Source of the DNA: Onchocerca lupi
Lineage: Eukaryota > Nematoda > Chromadorea > Rhabditida > Onchocercidae
NCBI GenBank assembly: GCA_028564675.1
Contig: JAOVVO010000347.1
Span: 18,452 to 82,451, forward strand
Length of the DNA: 64,000 nucleotides
Direction of reading: 5' to 3'
Made by a program: the position numbers and the translations under genes. Below, one piece after another: positions 1 to 15,194 of this stretch (position 1 is the first letter of the stretch; every line of letters starts with the position of its first letter). The notes beneath the pieces were generated by a model. It saw only the letters and a program-made list of their open reading frames with translations. It ran no database searches and was not told the origin of the DNA.

Positions 1-254
1 AGTTAAGCATCAAGGTCCTAAAATTTCTTTTTGCATAGAAAAAATAGGTACAAGAAAACAAGCAATACAAAAAAGTATTTTGGGGCAATAAATTATGCTT
101 CGACAAGTGAACCATTTAATCTTTTTATAAAGTTAATCCAGACCTCTTTCAAGTCAATTACACAAACCGCTCGACTCCAATCACAATTACTGACCAATAT
201 TAAATTCGTAACTATGGATTATTACTTCCTAATTTTATCATAAAATAATTATAC

Positions 255-3200
255 CTCTTCAACATCTGAAGGAACAAAACGAGGATGGCTAAGTTTGGAG
301 CTGGATGCAGCATAAAACATTTCAACACAATGCTGCATCAAATCGGCCGTTGGTGGTGCAAATCCATTCTGAAGAAGCACAGCTCGCACCTATAGTAATT
401 ATTTATTTTAGGCACTAATATATTATAAAAAACACTTGAAAGAAGTGTGCTTCTTTTATTTTTCTGCATAGTTCTTTAAAAATCTTGAATTGCTTTTAGT
501 TTCTTAAATCTTACATTTGGAGCGCCAGCGGTTAACTGAGGCCGAACTGGGTGAATTACAGCTTGCGAATGATAGCTAATCGAGGGCATCTGCCAGTGAA
601 AGACCTAAAATTTTTAATTTAAGTTCTGCTTGAACATCCAGGTTTCCACTTTTTCAAGCATAGTTGAAGAAATCAGTACGTTACATGAAAAATGATAACC
701 AAAAAACATAATGCACCAACTTTTGCTGATTCAACAGCTAATGAAAAAAGAACGAATGGCGATGCAACAGATCGAGCTGCCACTTCACAAAAACTCTGAG
801 TGAAAACGCCGCCTAATCGTGTTGCCACTGTGAATAACCAACGAACGTCTTCTGCATAAGCAGGGTTCTGGAACTTTCAAACGATAATGAATGATACTTT
901 TAATTTAGTTTCCAATCAGCAAATAGATAACCAGTGCATTCACAGCCTGTTATAAATATTAACTTACCTGAGAAAATTTCGCATAGCTACGATTATCATC
1001 CAAATTTCGATTTCCCATTGTTTCCATCGCAATCATTCCAACACGATGAGCATGAACAAGCTTTGCCATGCGAGGATCTCCAACAACAGATGCACTTGGC
1101 GATGGCAGTGGAACATTAATCGGGGGCTGAAAAATTCAAAATTAAAACCGCTGCAAATGAACTATATTGCTTGCTGACATTAATGAACAAAACAATGTTA
1201 GCAAAATAAAAAAGGGGGGTCGATAAATCCTCCACAAACTTAGAATTCCAACCTGTGCAAATGTCCAGTATCACGGGCAAATTCTACTAACTTGTAATCG
1301 CTATTTCATCAAAAAAAAAAAACCTGAGGAGCTGTTTGTCCAAAATATGTGATTGGTTGCGAGGTCGACTGACAAAGTACAAGCGACGTAGGCGGAGGTA
1401 GATGATGTCGCAGAGCATCATTTATTGGAATCGGCTGAAAAGGCTGCAATAATTAAATAAAACTAATAAAATATATTTCTCATTATTGTCGACATACAGT
1501 GACCTTGTTTTTAATTTCAAATTCATCTATAGATTCAACTTGATGAACTGTCTGAAAAATCTAAACTACGGGAAATTTAGTGAATGAAATCAACTAGCCC
1601 TGAAAATGAATGGTGTTGAGCTGAAGACTTATCTTATTTCTCAATATTTAGATCATCCACAGTGCCAGTTCTGCATACCAAATATGGCCTACTTGGAGTA
1701 CACATTCAATGTTTACGTTTCATTTAGTATTATTTATACAAGAAAGACGTTGTACTCATTGAAAGTTTGTGGACAGGTTGAAGATATTTCGTCCAACAAT
1801 TCCTCTAATCATTTGCTTTATTGAACATAACTCCTTCAATGGGTACTCCAGCTATCCTGAGGAAAACTTCAGAAGGAACCAATTCTTAGATGGTTCGACT
1901 AGTCCTTCACCTTATACCAAAGTCAGACAACCGATTTGCAAGTTAGAATAAAAAATAATCGCTTTTAAAAAGCAAATACAAATTTAAAAAATTTCTGTAC
2001 TTGAATGCACTGTTCCCCTACAGTTGGAAACTGACAGCGAGTTGCACCAAGACAAAGAGATTGTTGCAAAACAGTCAGAGGTTGATTGCGCCTAGAAATC
2101 TGAACAGCTTGCATCGGACTTAAGTTTGGAGCTGAATGACTAATATGCAGAGCTCGTGATGGTGTAGCACCAACAACGGGTGGAGGATAAATAGCATTTG
2201 GTTGTTGTCTTGGCACCATCGACATCGCACTAACTGGTAATGGCCCTCTATAATAAAAAGAATTGAGGACATAAATCTAAAAAAATCAATATAAAGTATT
2301 CACAGCCCTAAGTATATTCAACTGCTCATCATCTTTCGTAATTATAATTGCGTAAATTGCAACAGTTTCCTTTCAGCATACTTCTCCAAATAAATAAAAT
2401 TTTTCAATATTTGAAGTCCACATCTTTACTGTTTTACTGATACTTGAAAACATCAGTAAAGCAGTAAAGATATAAATATCAGATGGGAGAAGGAAAAACA
2501 GAAAAAATTTATAAATGGGTCTACATTATGTGCTTACCGCTGAGAATAGTGAATTCCAACTTGCGGCTGAGTACATGATATCGGCGATACATAGAGTGGA
2601 GGACGATGTGGTCCCGCTTGATGAATGTGATGATGGGGTGGCATAAAATGATAAGAAGCTGCAGCAAAAGGTCTACACTGAACAGGCAATTGCAACGCTT
2701 GCGGATTTGTCGCAGAATAAACGCTCTAGAAAAAAACAAGCTGTGGTCAATGACCTTATGCTTCAAACTTGTGAAAGCATGTGAAATATGAAGGAACACC
2801 CAAAGTTTAACGCAATTCGCATTATACATAATTCGATCTGTGTTCTAAATTATAATTTTCTCTGCAATGCTCTTAATGTACAAATCTTTCAGAATTAACT
2901 CTACATAACTATTTTACCGCTTATTTTTAAGGAAAAAAAGATGATTTGAGAATTATTTTTCAGTTCTTTTCCTTTAAAATATCTTCACATCAGGATTATT
3001 TATAGCTACTACCTTTGGAATTACCTGCAAAATAGTGATACTCTTACTTCATGAGCTTGTGACTGCAAAACATCGCTGTGCAATTGAGGTATCCCAGTCG
3101 AATGTGGTGGAATCGTATTCTGAAAACTAGTCTGTGGGTTACTACCAGATTCAGAATCCATGAACAAATCGAACCAATGCCTAGCAACTTTGAACAGCAC

Positions 3201-6200
3201 TTCCGGATAGACACCATCTTTTTCGGCTGCCTGAAAACGCAATTCTTTTGATGTCACTCAATATCGAATTCTTCAAAATAGCAATTAATCCAAGTTCCCA
3301 TTGTCTATTGAAATATCTTTATATAATAATGGAACTTTATAATTTATGCTAAATAAAACAAAAACAGTTCGGACATTTTTTAAATAGTTGAATAAACAGC
3401 ACCTGTTCAACAGCGCGGCATGCTTTTTCAAGCATCTCAGAACTCTGTTCCTTGCACTGATGCAAAGCCTTTTGACTTTCTGCAGCTGTCAAAGCATATG
3501 CCTTCGGTAGTACGCTCAGCGCAAGTTTCGCGGCAGCCTCAACCATGCACGGGTCACGGCTCTGACTAGCCTAAAAAATATTTAACACTATAAAATTTGA
3601 AAAACTAAAAAAACGATATCAATTTAGTCGAATTAAACGTATAGAATACCTTGTCTGCCAATGCAGCGACCTCCGTAGGTGTTAAATGTGCTTCCCAGAC
3701 TCGTTCAACAATTTTGATGGCAGCACAACCTAAATGTTGAACGCGTGATGCATATATATATAATGGTTTTTTCTTCATTAGAAAATATTAAATTTACCGA
3801 TTTCGATCGCCTGACCATGTATCCAACTAACATTAGTGCTGTAAGTTCGAGTTTGCCAACTTGCTGACAACAAGTTGTTCAAGCCAAGAGCATAAAGTCC
3901 AATCAGGAATGAACAGATGTGCAGCTGTCGATGAGGACCTGTGAAAGCTTGGTAATTTTCTATGGTAATTTGTGGAAAACTGAAATAAACCAGTATACGA
4001 AACAAAAAAATACCGCTGCGTTGTGGATTGTTTTGACTGCCTTGTGAGGCATTAAAAATAACGGTATTCTGGCTACCACCAGCTTCAAGAAGAAGACGTT
4101 TTGCAAGTTCCATCATGCAATGTGCCTGTCCTTCGGAAGCTTGATTCGGCAAACTAGGAATCGGCTTTCGTCTACAAACAAAAATATGACAAATTACATC
4201 TGTTCACACACGAATGTTATATATTCTTACCATTCTGTAATAAAATAATTTTAATAAAAAGAACTAGGATCTTAAAGCATGATGAATTGTCTTATAAATC
4301 AATGTTGTCATTTCCAATATAAAAAAGCATGTATAACAGTATCGAGATTTAAATAAAAGTCTTAATGTTATTATTTTCTTGACACTAAATGTCTTGGACG
4401 GATCCTACTATGAGTAAATCTTGCAACTGTAGTTTGAACTGCTTAAGAGTCAAAGGTCAGTTCAACTCTTCGGAAAAATTTTTTTGTAATAAGTAAAGCC
4501 GAAAGTAGTATTACTAATACCTAAAGATAGACAACGAACGACAACATCAATTCAGTCTTACTAAACTGAGTTATGCTAATTACATAAAGTAGAGAGAATC
4601 CAGAAATCTACCTGTTATGCCGATAAAACACACTATTCAATTCTACTGGATGGCCTGCAGGTGATGACGGAAATTCACTAGTACTATCTGCAGTGAGAAT
4701 ATTTGAAAGACGGTGGGCTGGTGATGATGAATCCAATGTACCCACGGATGCTGAATAACTTTCCTGAAAACAGTTAACACTGTTTGCAGTGCAAGCTAGA
4801 ACTCTTACAGTGCGAAAAAGATTGGATCATCAAAATTTGAGTCAATGAATTATCGCATAATGATGAAACTACTTGTACTTGACACCTGACAAGTGAAAAA
4901 TAAAACCAGTAGTGAAATACAAGTGGTCAAAAAAAAATCAATTACTAAATAATAATTTTCGTTTGCTTTTAAAACGAGCAAAACTACAAGTTTTCAACAA
5001 CTTACATGCAATGTATCACGCGGAAAACATCTTGAAACTCCTGAGCTGCTGCTTTCGTCATATGGACTGTCATTACTCTCATCTGATGATCGTCGCCTAC
5101 TTGCAGATGTTACTGATGATGAGTCATCGCTAAAAAAGAATGATAGTTAATTTAACATGAAAATCGTTTTACAATATACAATAATTACTTAACATATCAT
5201 TCCTATTTAATACATTGAAAAATGAAACCGATTTTCATCTCTTAAGTGTCCCTAAGTCTCTAGCTTAACATTATATAAGCTATGATTCACTTCATGAAGG
5301 CAAACGTTATTTCACCACCCCTCTACTGGAAAACCAACAATCATCTGCGTTATTTCATTATCCCCACAACAACATCGAATACCAATCATTACGAATGACA
5401 GTTTACATGCTGATATTATTATTTCATATTCCAGTTTTTGTTACCTTGGCGATATAGAGCTTTTTCTAATAGGAAAAAGTACACCCCATAATCTGGAAAC
5501 TGAAAAGTAAGCAGATTCAAAAGTGTAAGTAAAGTGAAAAGCATGTAAACTTACGGTGAATCGTGTGATAAACGCATGAAACTATTAATAAGTTGTTCGG
5601 TCTCATCTTTGCCATTATTTGGTACAACATGTATCATCCTTTTTTCGTGCATATCTTCAACAGCCATGATATTTGTTTCAACACTGGACAAACGTGCTAA
5701 ATTTTATTAGCTACAGCAAAACAATTGACATATTTGTATATCTGCTGAAATATAAAAAAATCCATATTACTGCCTATTCCTTTCATTTGAGTTTGTATTT
5801 CGAACAGTAAACCCATTAAGATCAAATCAACAAGAGAAAAAAATTTCTCTGTTCCAATACCATTTGAAGTCTCACTGAATTCGGTTTGATGAAATTCATC
5901 CTTGAAAGAGAAATGCGGTCGTTGACCATTGAAATATTTTTTGTACAATGGATCTTGCTCTAAGAAAAATGCAGCATTGGAATGATGATCCCTGCAAAAA
6001 AATAAAAAAACGTGACCTCGACCGAAAATCAGAATTTCCAATTTATACTTCAGATGAAACAAAAAACATGAATATTAAAACTTACCTGTACATGCGATGC
6101 ATAGTTGGATCCAACAGCTTATCCAACACTAAAGCCAATTTATCATTACTATCTTTGTACCTATAAATAACATTGACTATATATTACAAACAAATTAAAC

Positions 6201-6315
6201 TATGAAGAATGACTGGGATGACTACTCTAAATTCAAGCCCACTATCAATACGAAAGTTCCCAATTTGACAGTGCTCTGAATCTTCTCCTTCTACATGTCT
6301 TCTTTTCGTCTTCTT

Positions 6316-6346
<31 letters not shown>

Positions 6347-7943
6347 CACCCAGATCCTCTCCTTTCCACTATCCTATTTTTTGCAAATGATTCAAACTTC
6401 CTTTAAAATTAGGATCTGCCAAATATTTTTATAGAATATTGAATATTAACCTTAATAGCATTGTAAGTGCCAGATCACCACGCTGTAACCGTGTGCTTTC
6501 ACAAAGCATTGGGTAATCTGCTTCGGAAACCACTAATTTCATACCTAATGCTTCTAAAGCGACTTTTATGGCTAATTCTTCATCGCAAGGGCGTCGCTGA
6601 ACACCAGTTTTCGTTACAATGCCGCTTGTAGTGCGGCGCCTAAAAATTAAATCCCAGTTTTGAGATTTAAAAAAAGCAAATCACGGCTAAAGAATTATGA
6701 GCAGACATTTTTAAAATAAAAGAATTACTCATAAAAAAGAAAGAAAGGAAAAGTGAATTAAGTTTTAAAAAAATGAATTACTTATAAGAAATCAGGAAAC
6801 TTACCCCTGACAGGTATTATGAGAGAACGATAAAGAGTCTAAAATGTAATGGCCCAACGAAATAGGTAAAACGTGAGGCTGAGGTACGGAGGCTAAGAGA
6901 ATAGCATTTTGCACGAACTTCCTCGCTCGATCTCTGATTATTTGTAATTCAGAAACACCGATTTCTATTCTTCGCAACAAGCTAACCAGCTCCGTTTCCT
7001 TAACAAGATCACCATAAACTATAAATTTCTAGGGTTAATATAACGGGTAGCTTTTTATGATCACAGATAAAAAGCGTTCCATCAATGAACGAGATCTTTT
7101 ATAATCGCCAAGTAGTAAGTAAACTGGATCACGAAGAATGGAAAGTCATACCAAATAGTAAAGTTTGACTTCCAGAAATTTGTTCGCAGCAGGACTACGA
7201 GGTAGTTCAAGTACGGATATAGCAAGGGTAAAAGCCAATCGATGTGTTTTTGGCTCCTTCATTAACGTTTGCACCAGAAAGAGTGTTCTGGAAGTGTCTC
7301 TCTGGTATGTTAGACGTTGAACAGTAACACATTGAAGAAACATTAGATAGAATGAATCTTGGCTTACCTCGTGTATATGTTCTCTGCTAATTGTGATTTT
7401 TCGATAAGTTGCTCATGAAGTTCAAAAAGAGGGGCTTCTAAGATAGGAGTAGCAGAACCTGACTGCGAAAATCGTCGTCTATGTCGCTGTATCTGCAGTA
7501 AAAATAACTTTAATAGTGGTTGATAATACTCAGCGAAAGTAACACTTCAATTCAAAGTTTCAAGGTAATATAAGATCGATAAGAGATTAAATTATAACTT
7601 ACAAAAGTTGTTAAATATAAGCTCTGATTTCAACACTAACTGCAGATAGTTCTGGATAATATCGTTGTTCCACTGAGTGATGAAGAAGATTTGGAGGACG
7701 ACGCAGCATTTCTTCCGCGAGTTCAACTGCCATAACACATGCCTGATGTGGATACCCATGTGCCATTAGAGCTTCGCATCTGGCGAACTTGATGTCCCAA
7801 TTTGACTGCTGTACGTGTGCAATAGCAAATAATTCATCAACATCACTTTTTGGATAGTTCATACTGCTAAAGAAATCAAAAATTAGTCGAATTTACTCAT
7901 AACTCCACCATATTTATGTTCACAGTATTGAATTTCCAGTCTG

Positions 7944-7979
<36 letters not shown>

Positions 7980-10900
7980 AAAAAAAAACATGATAAATGT
8001 AAAATTGTGGAAAGAAATTACTGCCATAATTGCCAGGAGTATTCATCAACTAGATCATCTTGTGTCACATACTTAATAAAAACATCCTTTTTGTATATTA
8101 AAAAAACCTAAGTGAAAACATCGAATCATATGTGAATATGGAAAATTTCTGCCCATATCATTAACAAAAACCTGAGTGAAGCAGTGGATTCACTATGATT
8201 TGTCGAACCGTTCGTCCGACTATTATTTCTTGACATCGATGGACCTGCCTCGCTTTCTTGTCCCGATTCGGCGCTATCTTCTTCTTCACCCAAAGCCACT
8301 TCGCGCGCAGCACAAGCAGCGGCGCGTACAGCACGGATTAAAGATCGTTCATCATGAAATTCAAATTGATGTCCACGACGACCAGAAATACGAGATGACT
8401 TTTTCCTTCTTTTACGTGAAGCCTTCAATGACACCAGTGACTTATCTCATACTTCAGTCAGCAGAAAACAAATCTAGTTTGAACATTTCATCAAAAATTA
8501 ACACCACATTTACAGCACATAAAAGATCAAGCATTACCTGCTGGTGAAGTGAGAAGTAATTTGTCCCAGTCGCATATACTGATGTGCGGTAAAATGATGT
8601 GCTAATATCCAATAAAGTGGTGTCTTCAGAAACTCGTAGGGGACGACGAAGAACAGGAATATTTGGACTGAACTTAATATTTGAAAAATCAGTAGCTGAA
8701 CGAACGTTTGATAGATTCTAAAACTTGAGAAGTATTTTGATACACACAGTTTGTTGTAAAAAGTTAGATCTTAAGCAGGATTCGAGAGAGATATTAATCA
8801 TATTAAACATTTGTAACTTTGGGAACTATAACGAAAACAAGAATGATAGCCATCAGTGATCTTGAAAAATAATTTACGTTATTCGATCCAAATAATACTC
8901 CATGTATATTACTGCTATTCCAACTAATCTGGCATGCCCTTAAAGAACTTAGAAATCCCGGAAACAAATCAGCAGTGAAACGAGCATTTTCTGCGGATAA
9001 TCGTTGTCCCTGTCGATCAACAACTGACATAATGAAGCTAGTAGCTTGCTTAAAAAAAAAAAAATGATCATATTTCTACTCGAATTTTATAAATAAAACT
9101 TGAATATTAATAGATTAATAGAAAAGACCAGTTAAACGAATTAGAAACCGAAGAAATAAAAGAATGTGTCTGAAGAGTTGAGAGATTAACTTACTGATGA
9201 TACTGAAGCTTCAGGATTCGCCAGGAAACAAATATACTTCCATATTCTCTCCACAGCATTCCGATGGTATATTTGTATGAAACTAGTCAACTGAAATATA
9301 TATATATATAATTTTTAATAACATATATATATATATATATATGTTATTAAAAAATGTATATGAGTTACTAAAAAAAATTCAGTTTATGGCTTTATGTACT
9401 TGTTCCCTTTCAAAAGATGATAAACGTGGATTCAAAGCAGCAAGTCTCCATAGTTGTACTATTTCATCACAAAGTGATGCACAGTTTAACTGAGGGGTCT
9501 TCTGATTTGACATTAATGAACTTGATTTGTTGGTAGAAGGCGGGCAAAGTGTCCATTGTCCGGATTGAGATAAAGCGGTCTGATACCACCAAATCAAGAC
9601 CTAAATATTAAAAAATTTTGACATTTTAAAAATGTCATATATATATTCAAAGTTTTGTCACATCTCAGATAGTATTACACTAATAAATCTTTTTTATTCC
9701 ATGAACATCAGCTCGCTAACATCCATAGCGACTCACAGAGGTACAGAAACCACAGCATTTTCATGTTTCCTTTTAGTCGAGCATTTTAATCATTTTACAA
9801 CAAATCTTTCGAGCTTTATCAACAGAATATTTTCCAGAGATTAAATTAGATGTTTCCTAAACCTCTATTGTAGATTTCTTGTTGAATTTAAAAAATCGGC
9901 GAGGCACAAGACATAAAGATATTTGATTTCGAAACTAAACACAAAACCTAAACAAACAACATAAAGATACAGTAGAATCGAATAAATTAGAAGAAAATAC
10001 AAACTTGTGAACAAGCTAAACATTCTTCAGTAATAATGTGTAAAAGACTGGTTGCATTTTCATCACGACGTTTGAACATCTCACGTACAATGGACAAAAG
10101 ATTCCATAAACCTTCAAAGTAAAACTAATAGTATCACAGCATATCTGAACATCCATTAATTATAACAGTATCAACAGCATACCTTCTGGCTCTTTTGCTC
10201 TATGAGGTCGAAAAAGCGACAACCACTCACTAGCTGCAGGTGGTTGATTGGATGATAAATACTGCACATCACTATAAAAATACCGTTCTTGAATCAAAGA
10301 TTCGAAATGGGATTTCAGCAAAAAACATTTAAACTTATGATTTCGCTTACATACAATTGATTTTTGATTTAGCTGCAATTCTATCTTGAAAGAATATACC
10401 AATGCACAGTTGGAGAGGGAAGACAAAATTTTATCAGTATACGACGAATATTCTCGTGCAGTGTACGTTGATCTAAGCACCAAATGGCGACATTATCATG
10501 ACCTCCATCTGTTGGATCTGGTGCTCCAACTGCTGCATTTATTTCAGAATTTGGATTCCGCAACTGATCGATCAAACGCTGTGCCACAGGCAGGTACTTA
10601 AATTTCATAAATTTACAGAATGCTACTGAAACAACACCACTGACAATGAGAATATCTTTCGGTAACAACAATTTAGGAGAATCTTTTTATGTGAAATTTC
10701 TCTAGGCAAATAAACCTGACGAGGAAGATCATTTATAAGAAATTGGGCCAATTTTTTTAATTCTTCATTTGTAAGTTCATTGATTGAATCCCAAATAGTA
10801 ACACGATATTCGACTTCGTTCACTCTATTGATTCTATACAAACAAACAGCGACAACATGTTGGCACCACGATGCTTTGAAAGCGCATGAGCAGCTACATG

Positions 10901-13329
10901 ATACTATACGACACCTGCAAAAGAAAACATTATGTACAATCTTATGAATATGTTTAGCAACAAGCTATATCAAATGAATACCAATTTTTTTCACCACAAT
11001 CATAATTAATCCAAAATTCATTTCATTACAATTATAATCAATAAAAAATCAGAAAAAAAAAATATTTCAAAGACAGACCTGTCAACCCGAACTGATACAT
11101 TGTACGTCATCTTAGAGCGACAAGGAGGAGCTGATGAACTTGTTGGGGTAACTATAGAAGAGGCGCCCGTTGCATTCACTACAGCGGAAATATGATAACC
11201 TGCAAAACAATAGACTATCAAAAACATTAAGTTGTGCAACTTACATAAACCTCAAAATCCCCATGTCAGCAATAAGCTGCGAACATTAGAAAGGCAAATC
11301 GTTTCTAAAAACTGATAACAATCATTTCTAGCAGCTCCATATCCAGCTCAGTGATTTGACAAGAAGATTGATGCACATAAATTCGAATATAAAGAGTATT
11401 TAAACAAATACGGAAATCCTAATGCACAAAAAAATGTCAGAGTTGACACTTCATGAACGAGTAAAACGGATCTATCTGGTTTGTTACAAGAGAACTGAGA
11501 AACTCAGCATTTGACAAACCTATTTGAAAAACGTCATGCACCGCATTTGCTTGATATAAATACTCTCCTCTGTCAAACTCATCGGCATTGCCATTTGCCA
11601 AACAGCTGAAATAAATTATGAATTAGAGACGAACTGAACTACGGAAATGCCAATAAATAGACCACGGAAGGAAATATAATGATAATAAAAACATCTCCTT
11701 CATAATTTTAAAAAAGTAATTCAACGTTTCTACAATCTCCTTACAAAGTGAAGTCTTCGATATTGAAATTCTTTACCTGTATAAACGGACATCCTCCTCG
11801 CTTTCAGGAAAGCACCATCGCACTATACTCAAAAAAAATTTGTCAGGAATTGCAGCATGCTCCACAAAAGCATTTTCAAGTATAACAGAACGATCATTCA
11901 TACCACTTCTAAGATTTATCCGTCTTTTTTCAACTGAGATCGCATGATAGCATGCTTCCAACATTACGAATGAGAAACATCGAGCAGCAACGCGGGCAGC
12001 CATTTCAGCAAGACTACGCACTTTATATGCTGTAAAAGACTGAATCTCATTTACAATATTTGTCGAAGGATAGTAGCTGCAGTAAGAAAATGAAAAAGCA
12101 ATTTAGCTGCACTGTCTACTTTCTTCATTTTTTTTTTTTTTTTTTAGAAATGACATTTCAGTAGTACTAACCAGTATTCGCACAAATACTCGTTGTAGAA
12201 GCAGGGGAGCCCAAATTCGTCGTAGCTGCTGAAGTAGATACAGGATGTCGACGAGACTGCGATGGTGATGTAATACCTCCAGTAAAGCGTAATAACGAAC
12301 TTGGTAACAGTGGACCTGATACATCACCGAATGTGTGCTCTAAAAACCAAGATTTCCTAAATTTCCTTAAACTTAAAGCCTTTATGCACTGACAGAATTT
12401 AATATGAAATCCCACCGATTCCAGTCTGTGTTGCTGGATTCCTCGTTGTACTCCATCCACGCCAATTCTGATTTAAAGATTCCGCATCCGACATCCACGA
12501 ACACAGAGAATCTTCTTCAAAGCGTTCCGAATCCTAAACAATATCATAAGCTAGTTCTCTCAATTTCTCAACACTATGAAAATGCACTAAATAATTCCGA
12601 GTTTCTGCACAGCAGCAAATGTTTGGAAAAAAAAAATCTATGGACAACCTATTTCGAATTTTACTTTTATTACGAATGTCCCAAATACTCCCACAAAAAT
12701 CTATCTGGACTTGTAATGATGTAAGACCGGCACTGAGTGAAAATGTTAAAATAAGATAAGGCGAGAACCCAAATGACTGAAAGAAATCGCGAAGAAACTA
12801 TCTGACTGTTAAAATCAGCTAACTGGCATCACTAAATAACCTAACAGCAAATGGATTAATAAAAAGTGTTTGATAATGGTATCATAAGCCTCATCGAAGG
12901 CGGTTCAAAAAATGCTGCTACAAGTACAACTAATACACGACCTCAAAGGATAATTGGTCATCATCTTGGGTAACAGCCATCGCTCCTACCGGAAGCTCAT
13001 TTGTATCAACCTCCTCTTCACCACCTGCAGCGCGCATCAACCATGCGTCATTCGGATCTAATTCTCCTTCCTGAAACCATTAAAAATGTGTTGTCCTTGG
13101 AAAAGTTGGAGACTATAGAAGTCCTAAGTCATGTTGCTCTAATATGTAAGATAAGCCAACAACAATACTAAGGGAACAATTTCAAAGATGAAAATATGTC
13201 AGATTAATTCTCACCCTCTTTACTTCCCCGATCTCTCCTCCTTAGCAGGTTTTAAACACATACGAAAAACTATGAACCGTTAAAGAAAGAAACCTGTTCA
13301 TCCACAACAAACACTTCCCCTTGCTCCAT
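255..13329 (-). CDS. ebax-1: ZSWIM8 / EBAX-1 homologue (SWIM zinc-finger ubiquitin-ligase receptor)
   Basis: Substrate receptor of a cullin-RING E3 ligase; family members act in quality control of axon-guidance receptors and in target-directed microRNA decay by ubiquitinating Argonaute. About 1945 residues are visible, close to the human protein (about 1840). Start MEQGEVF at 13329. Order: acidic N-terminus with DSERFEEDSLCSW; BC-box-like SLAEMAARVAA (exon 5); SWIM finger near residues 320-345 with CSC...WCQH (10840-10914); conserved WNLLSIVREMFKRRD (exon 11); basic Ser/Arg stretch KRRKKSSRISGRRG (8400); C-terminal helical repeats with GLYALGL and VSWIHGQAIEIG (3798-3938). Exons 5'->3': 13329-13294, 13070-12942, 12533-12416, 12339-12168, 12076-11777, 11605-11520, 11199-11079, 10914-10716, 10596-10400, 10271-10183, 10111-10005, 9600-9400, 9290-9195, 9048-8899, 8717-8538, 8440-8172, 7866-7641, 7492-7368, 7287-7152, 7028-6805, 6639-6451, 6160-6086, 5991-5861, 5696-5555, 5492-5445, 5129-5006, 4763-4612, 4171-4014, 3938-3798, 3729-3650, 3570-3403, 3230-3048, 2725-2538, 2247-2001, 1443-1324, 1126-968, 867-721, 604-515, 389-255. 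Ends of exons 4, 14 and 23 have alternatives. The conserved C-terminal tail after 255 is not seen. Confidence 0.93.
6319..6346. repeat. poly-A/T run in an intron of the ZSWIM8 homologue
   Basis: Uninterrupted run of about 27 A on the plus strand, inside the intron between the exons at 6451-6639 and 6086-6160. A similar run of roughly 40 A, with one G, lies at 7940-7990. No function is visible. Confidence 0.9.
9312..9354. repeat. AT-dinucleotide palindrome in a ZSWIM8 intron
   Basis: A (TA)n tract flanked by TTTTTAATAACA on the left and TGTTATTAAAAA on the right forms a near-perfect 43-base palindrome. It lies in the intron between exons 9290-9195 and 9600-9400. It is a possible replication-slippage or cruciform site; no protein site is implied. 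Confidence 0.85.
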
Positions 13330-13373
13330 TTTACTTATTTAAATAATCATTGTTTCTGAATCGATTTCTTCCT
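13330..13373 (-). promoter_or_regulatory. 5' UTR and trans-splice-type acceptor of the ZSWIM8 homologue
   Basis: Reading the minus strand, an acceptor ATTTTGCAG ends at 13372, 42 bases before the ATG at 13329. The leader between them has a tiny upstream ORF (ATG ATT ATT TAA). No coding frame joins it to upstream DNA, so spliced-leader addition or a 5' UTR intron are both possible. This is inference from the splice motif only. Confidence 0.45.
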
Positions 13374-15194
13374 GCAAAATAAAATATAATACGCGGAATA
13401 AGCACAGAAAATGATGAATCATCGCCTCAAAAATACTTTTTCTCATGTTTACCAATAATTCGACGAAATTTTTATATCTCGAAATAAGAAAACGATATTT
13501 TGGTTGGTACTAAATAACTATGCAAAACCTGCACATTGGAAATTCTTAGTGGGCACAGGCTGTTTCAAACCTGAAGAAAAGTTTAGTTTTACGATAAATA
13601 AACTGAACTACACATATATAAATTAAGCACATTTCAAATGTGACTGATCCATTCAGTAATACGAAAAAAGTTTTTGCCATATCCTTTCATTAAAAGCTAA
13701 CAGAGAGAATCATGTATTAGATTACAGGCGGATAAAAGAGTTGTCTTACACCATTCGCATTCAAATGACCTTGTAGAGAGTGTGGAAGGCATTGCTGCCA
13801 CTATAGACTGCTTTTCGAATTCCATACAGAACCATTATTCATAACAATGTCACAAATATCACAACAATATACGGAGATAAATCAGAGCTTGCCTTTCATT
13901 ATAAACAAAATACATTCTATGTTACCGGATTTTCAAATGGTCTACCCGGGCCATCTTCATAAAGCCCCAGTTGACAGAGTTCGCACTAATTTCTGGTCTT
14001 ATCCATTTCTTTTAAAGGATTGTTTTCAACAAATTCATTTCAGTCCTGATAGTAATGTTATGAATTCAGTCTGAAGCACACAATATTGATGACTTTTTAA
14101 GTATTACTGATGAAATTTGCTAGCAAGGATCTGGTAATATTTATTGCCGTAGACTTGTTTAGCATTACTATATCTGTCAAAGTTTCAGCAATCTTTCCAT
14201 TAAATATTCGTAGAAATAACCTACCAGATCGTAACAAAAGTGCATCCAAAGAAAACGACCTGTAACGCACATCAATCCTTTTATTTTATAAGCGAGTTTG
14301 ATTTGCAACCCGGTTTTCAAATGTTATAAAAGATAATTAGAAATTAAAAAAACAAACGAGCGGGAATTCGCCAAACTAATTCTACTTCAACAACTATTCC
14401 TGGAGAATAAGTGTTGTTTAATTCTCAAAAAAATCACAGTGCTTAAAATACATATAAAACTGGCCACATGATGATAACCTAACATTGTATCCATAAAACG
14501 ACAAACTTTTTACAATCAAATTAAGAGTCTCAGTTTTTTCGAAGGATAAATAGCTAACGATTCTTGATTCTTAACATGCCAAGGAACAATGTTTATGAAA
14601 TTCGGAGCACAACTGTGAATAGTAAAATGTAAGTCTATAGATGTGAGTATAATGTTCAAGGTTGAAGAGCAATATAACAGTTCTTAGCAAAAAGCAAATT
14701 ATATGTTAAATTCAACTTCTCTAGTAATGTCACCATGTGTTATATGAAATATTTGTCGCTTTTGATTTCATTGTTCATTTAAATAGAAAAAAAAAAAAGA
14801 ATTCAATGAAAGATCCTTCACACGTTCACCTCTAATCACTTCTTATCTGCAGTGTGACAATCTCTAAACTAAGCTTTATCTATATACTAGAGAGAAACGG
14901 AATGAAGGATGAGTGGATGAATGTCTGCACGGCAACTTGATCGGAAAGATTGAAAAAACCATCGAGTGAGCGATGACTTGGCGACAAAGCGTACTATTAA
15001 TGCAGAATGAAAAGAGTACAATGAAGATGGAGATGACTGCAATATGTTGGTGATTAAATACAATTCTCCGCAGCTGTTTCCATTTTTCCCCACGAATTTC
15101 TGTTGCTCAGGAATATTTTCAGAAAAAGCAAACGACACAAAGAAGAACGGCATATTCTTGATTTGATAAACTTAAACTCTTCAGCATGCATATA

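Noticed and set aside
9312..9354. Structured RNA or regulatory hairpin
   Set aside because: It is a simple (TA)n palindrome; such tracts arise by slippage and need no function.
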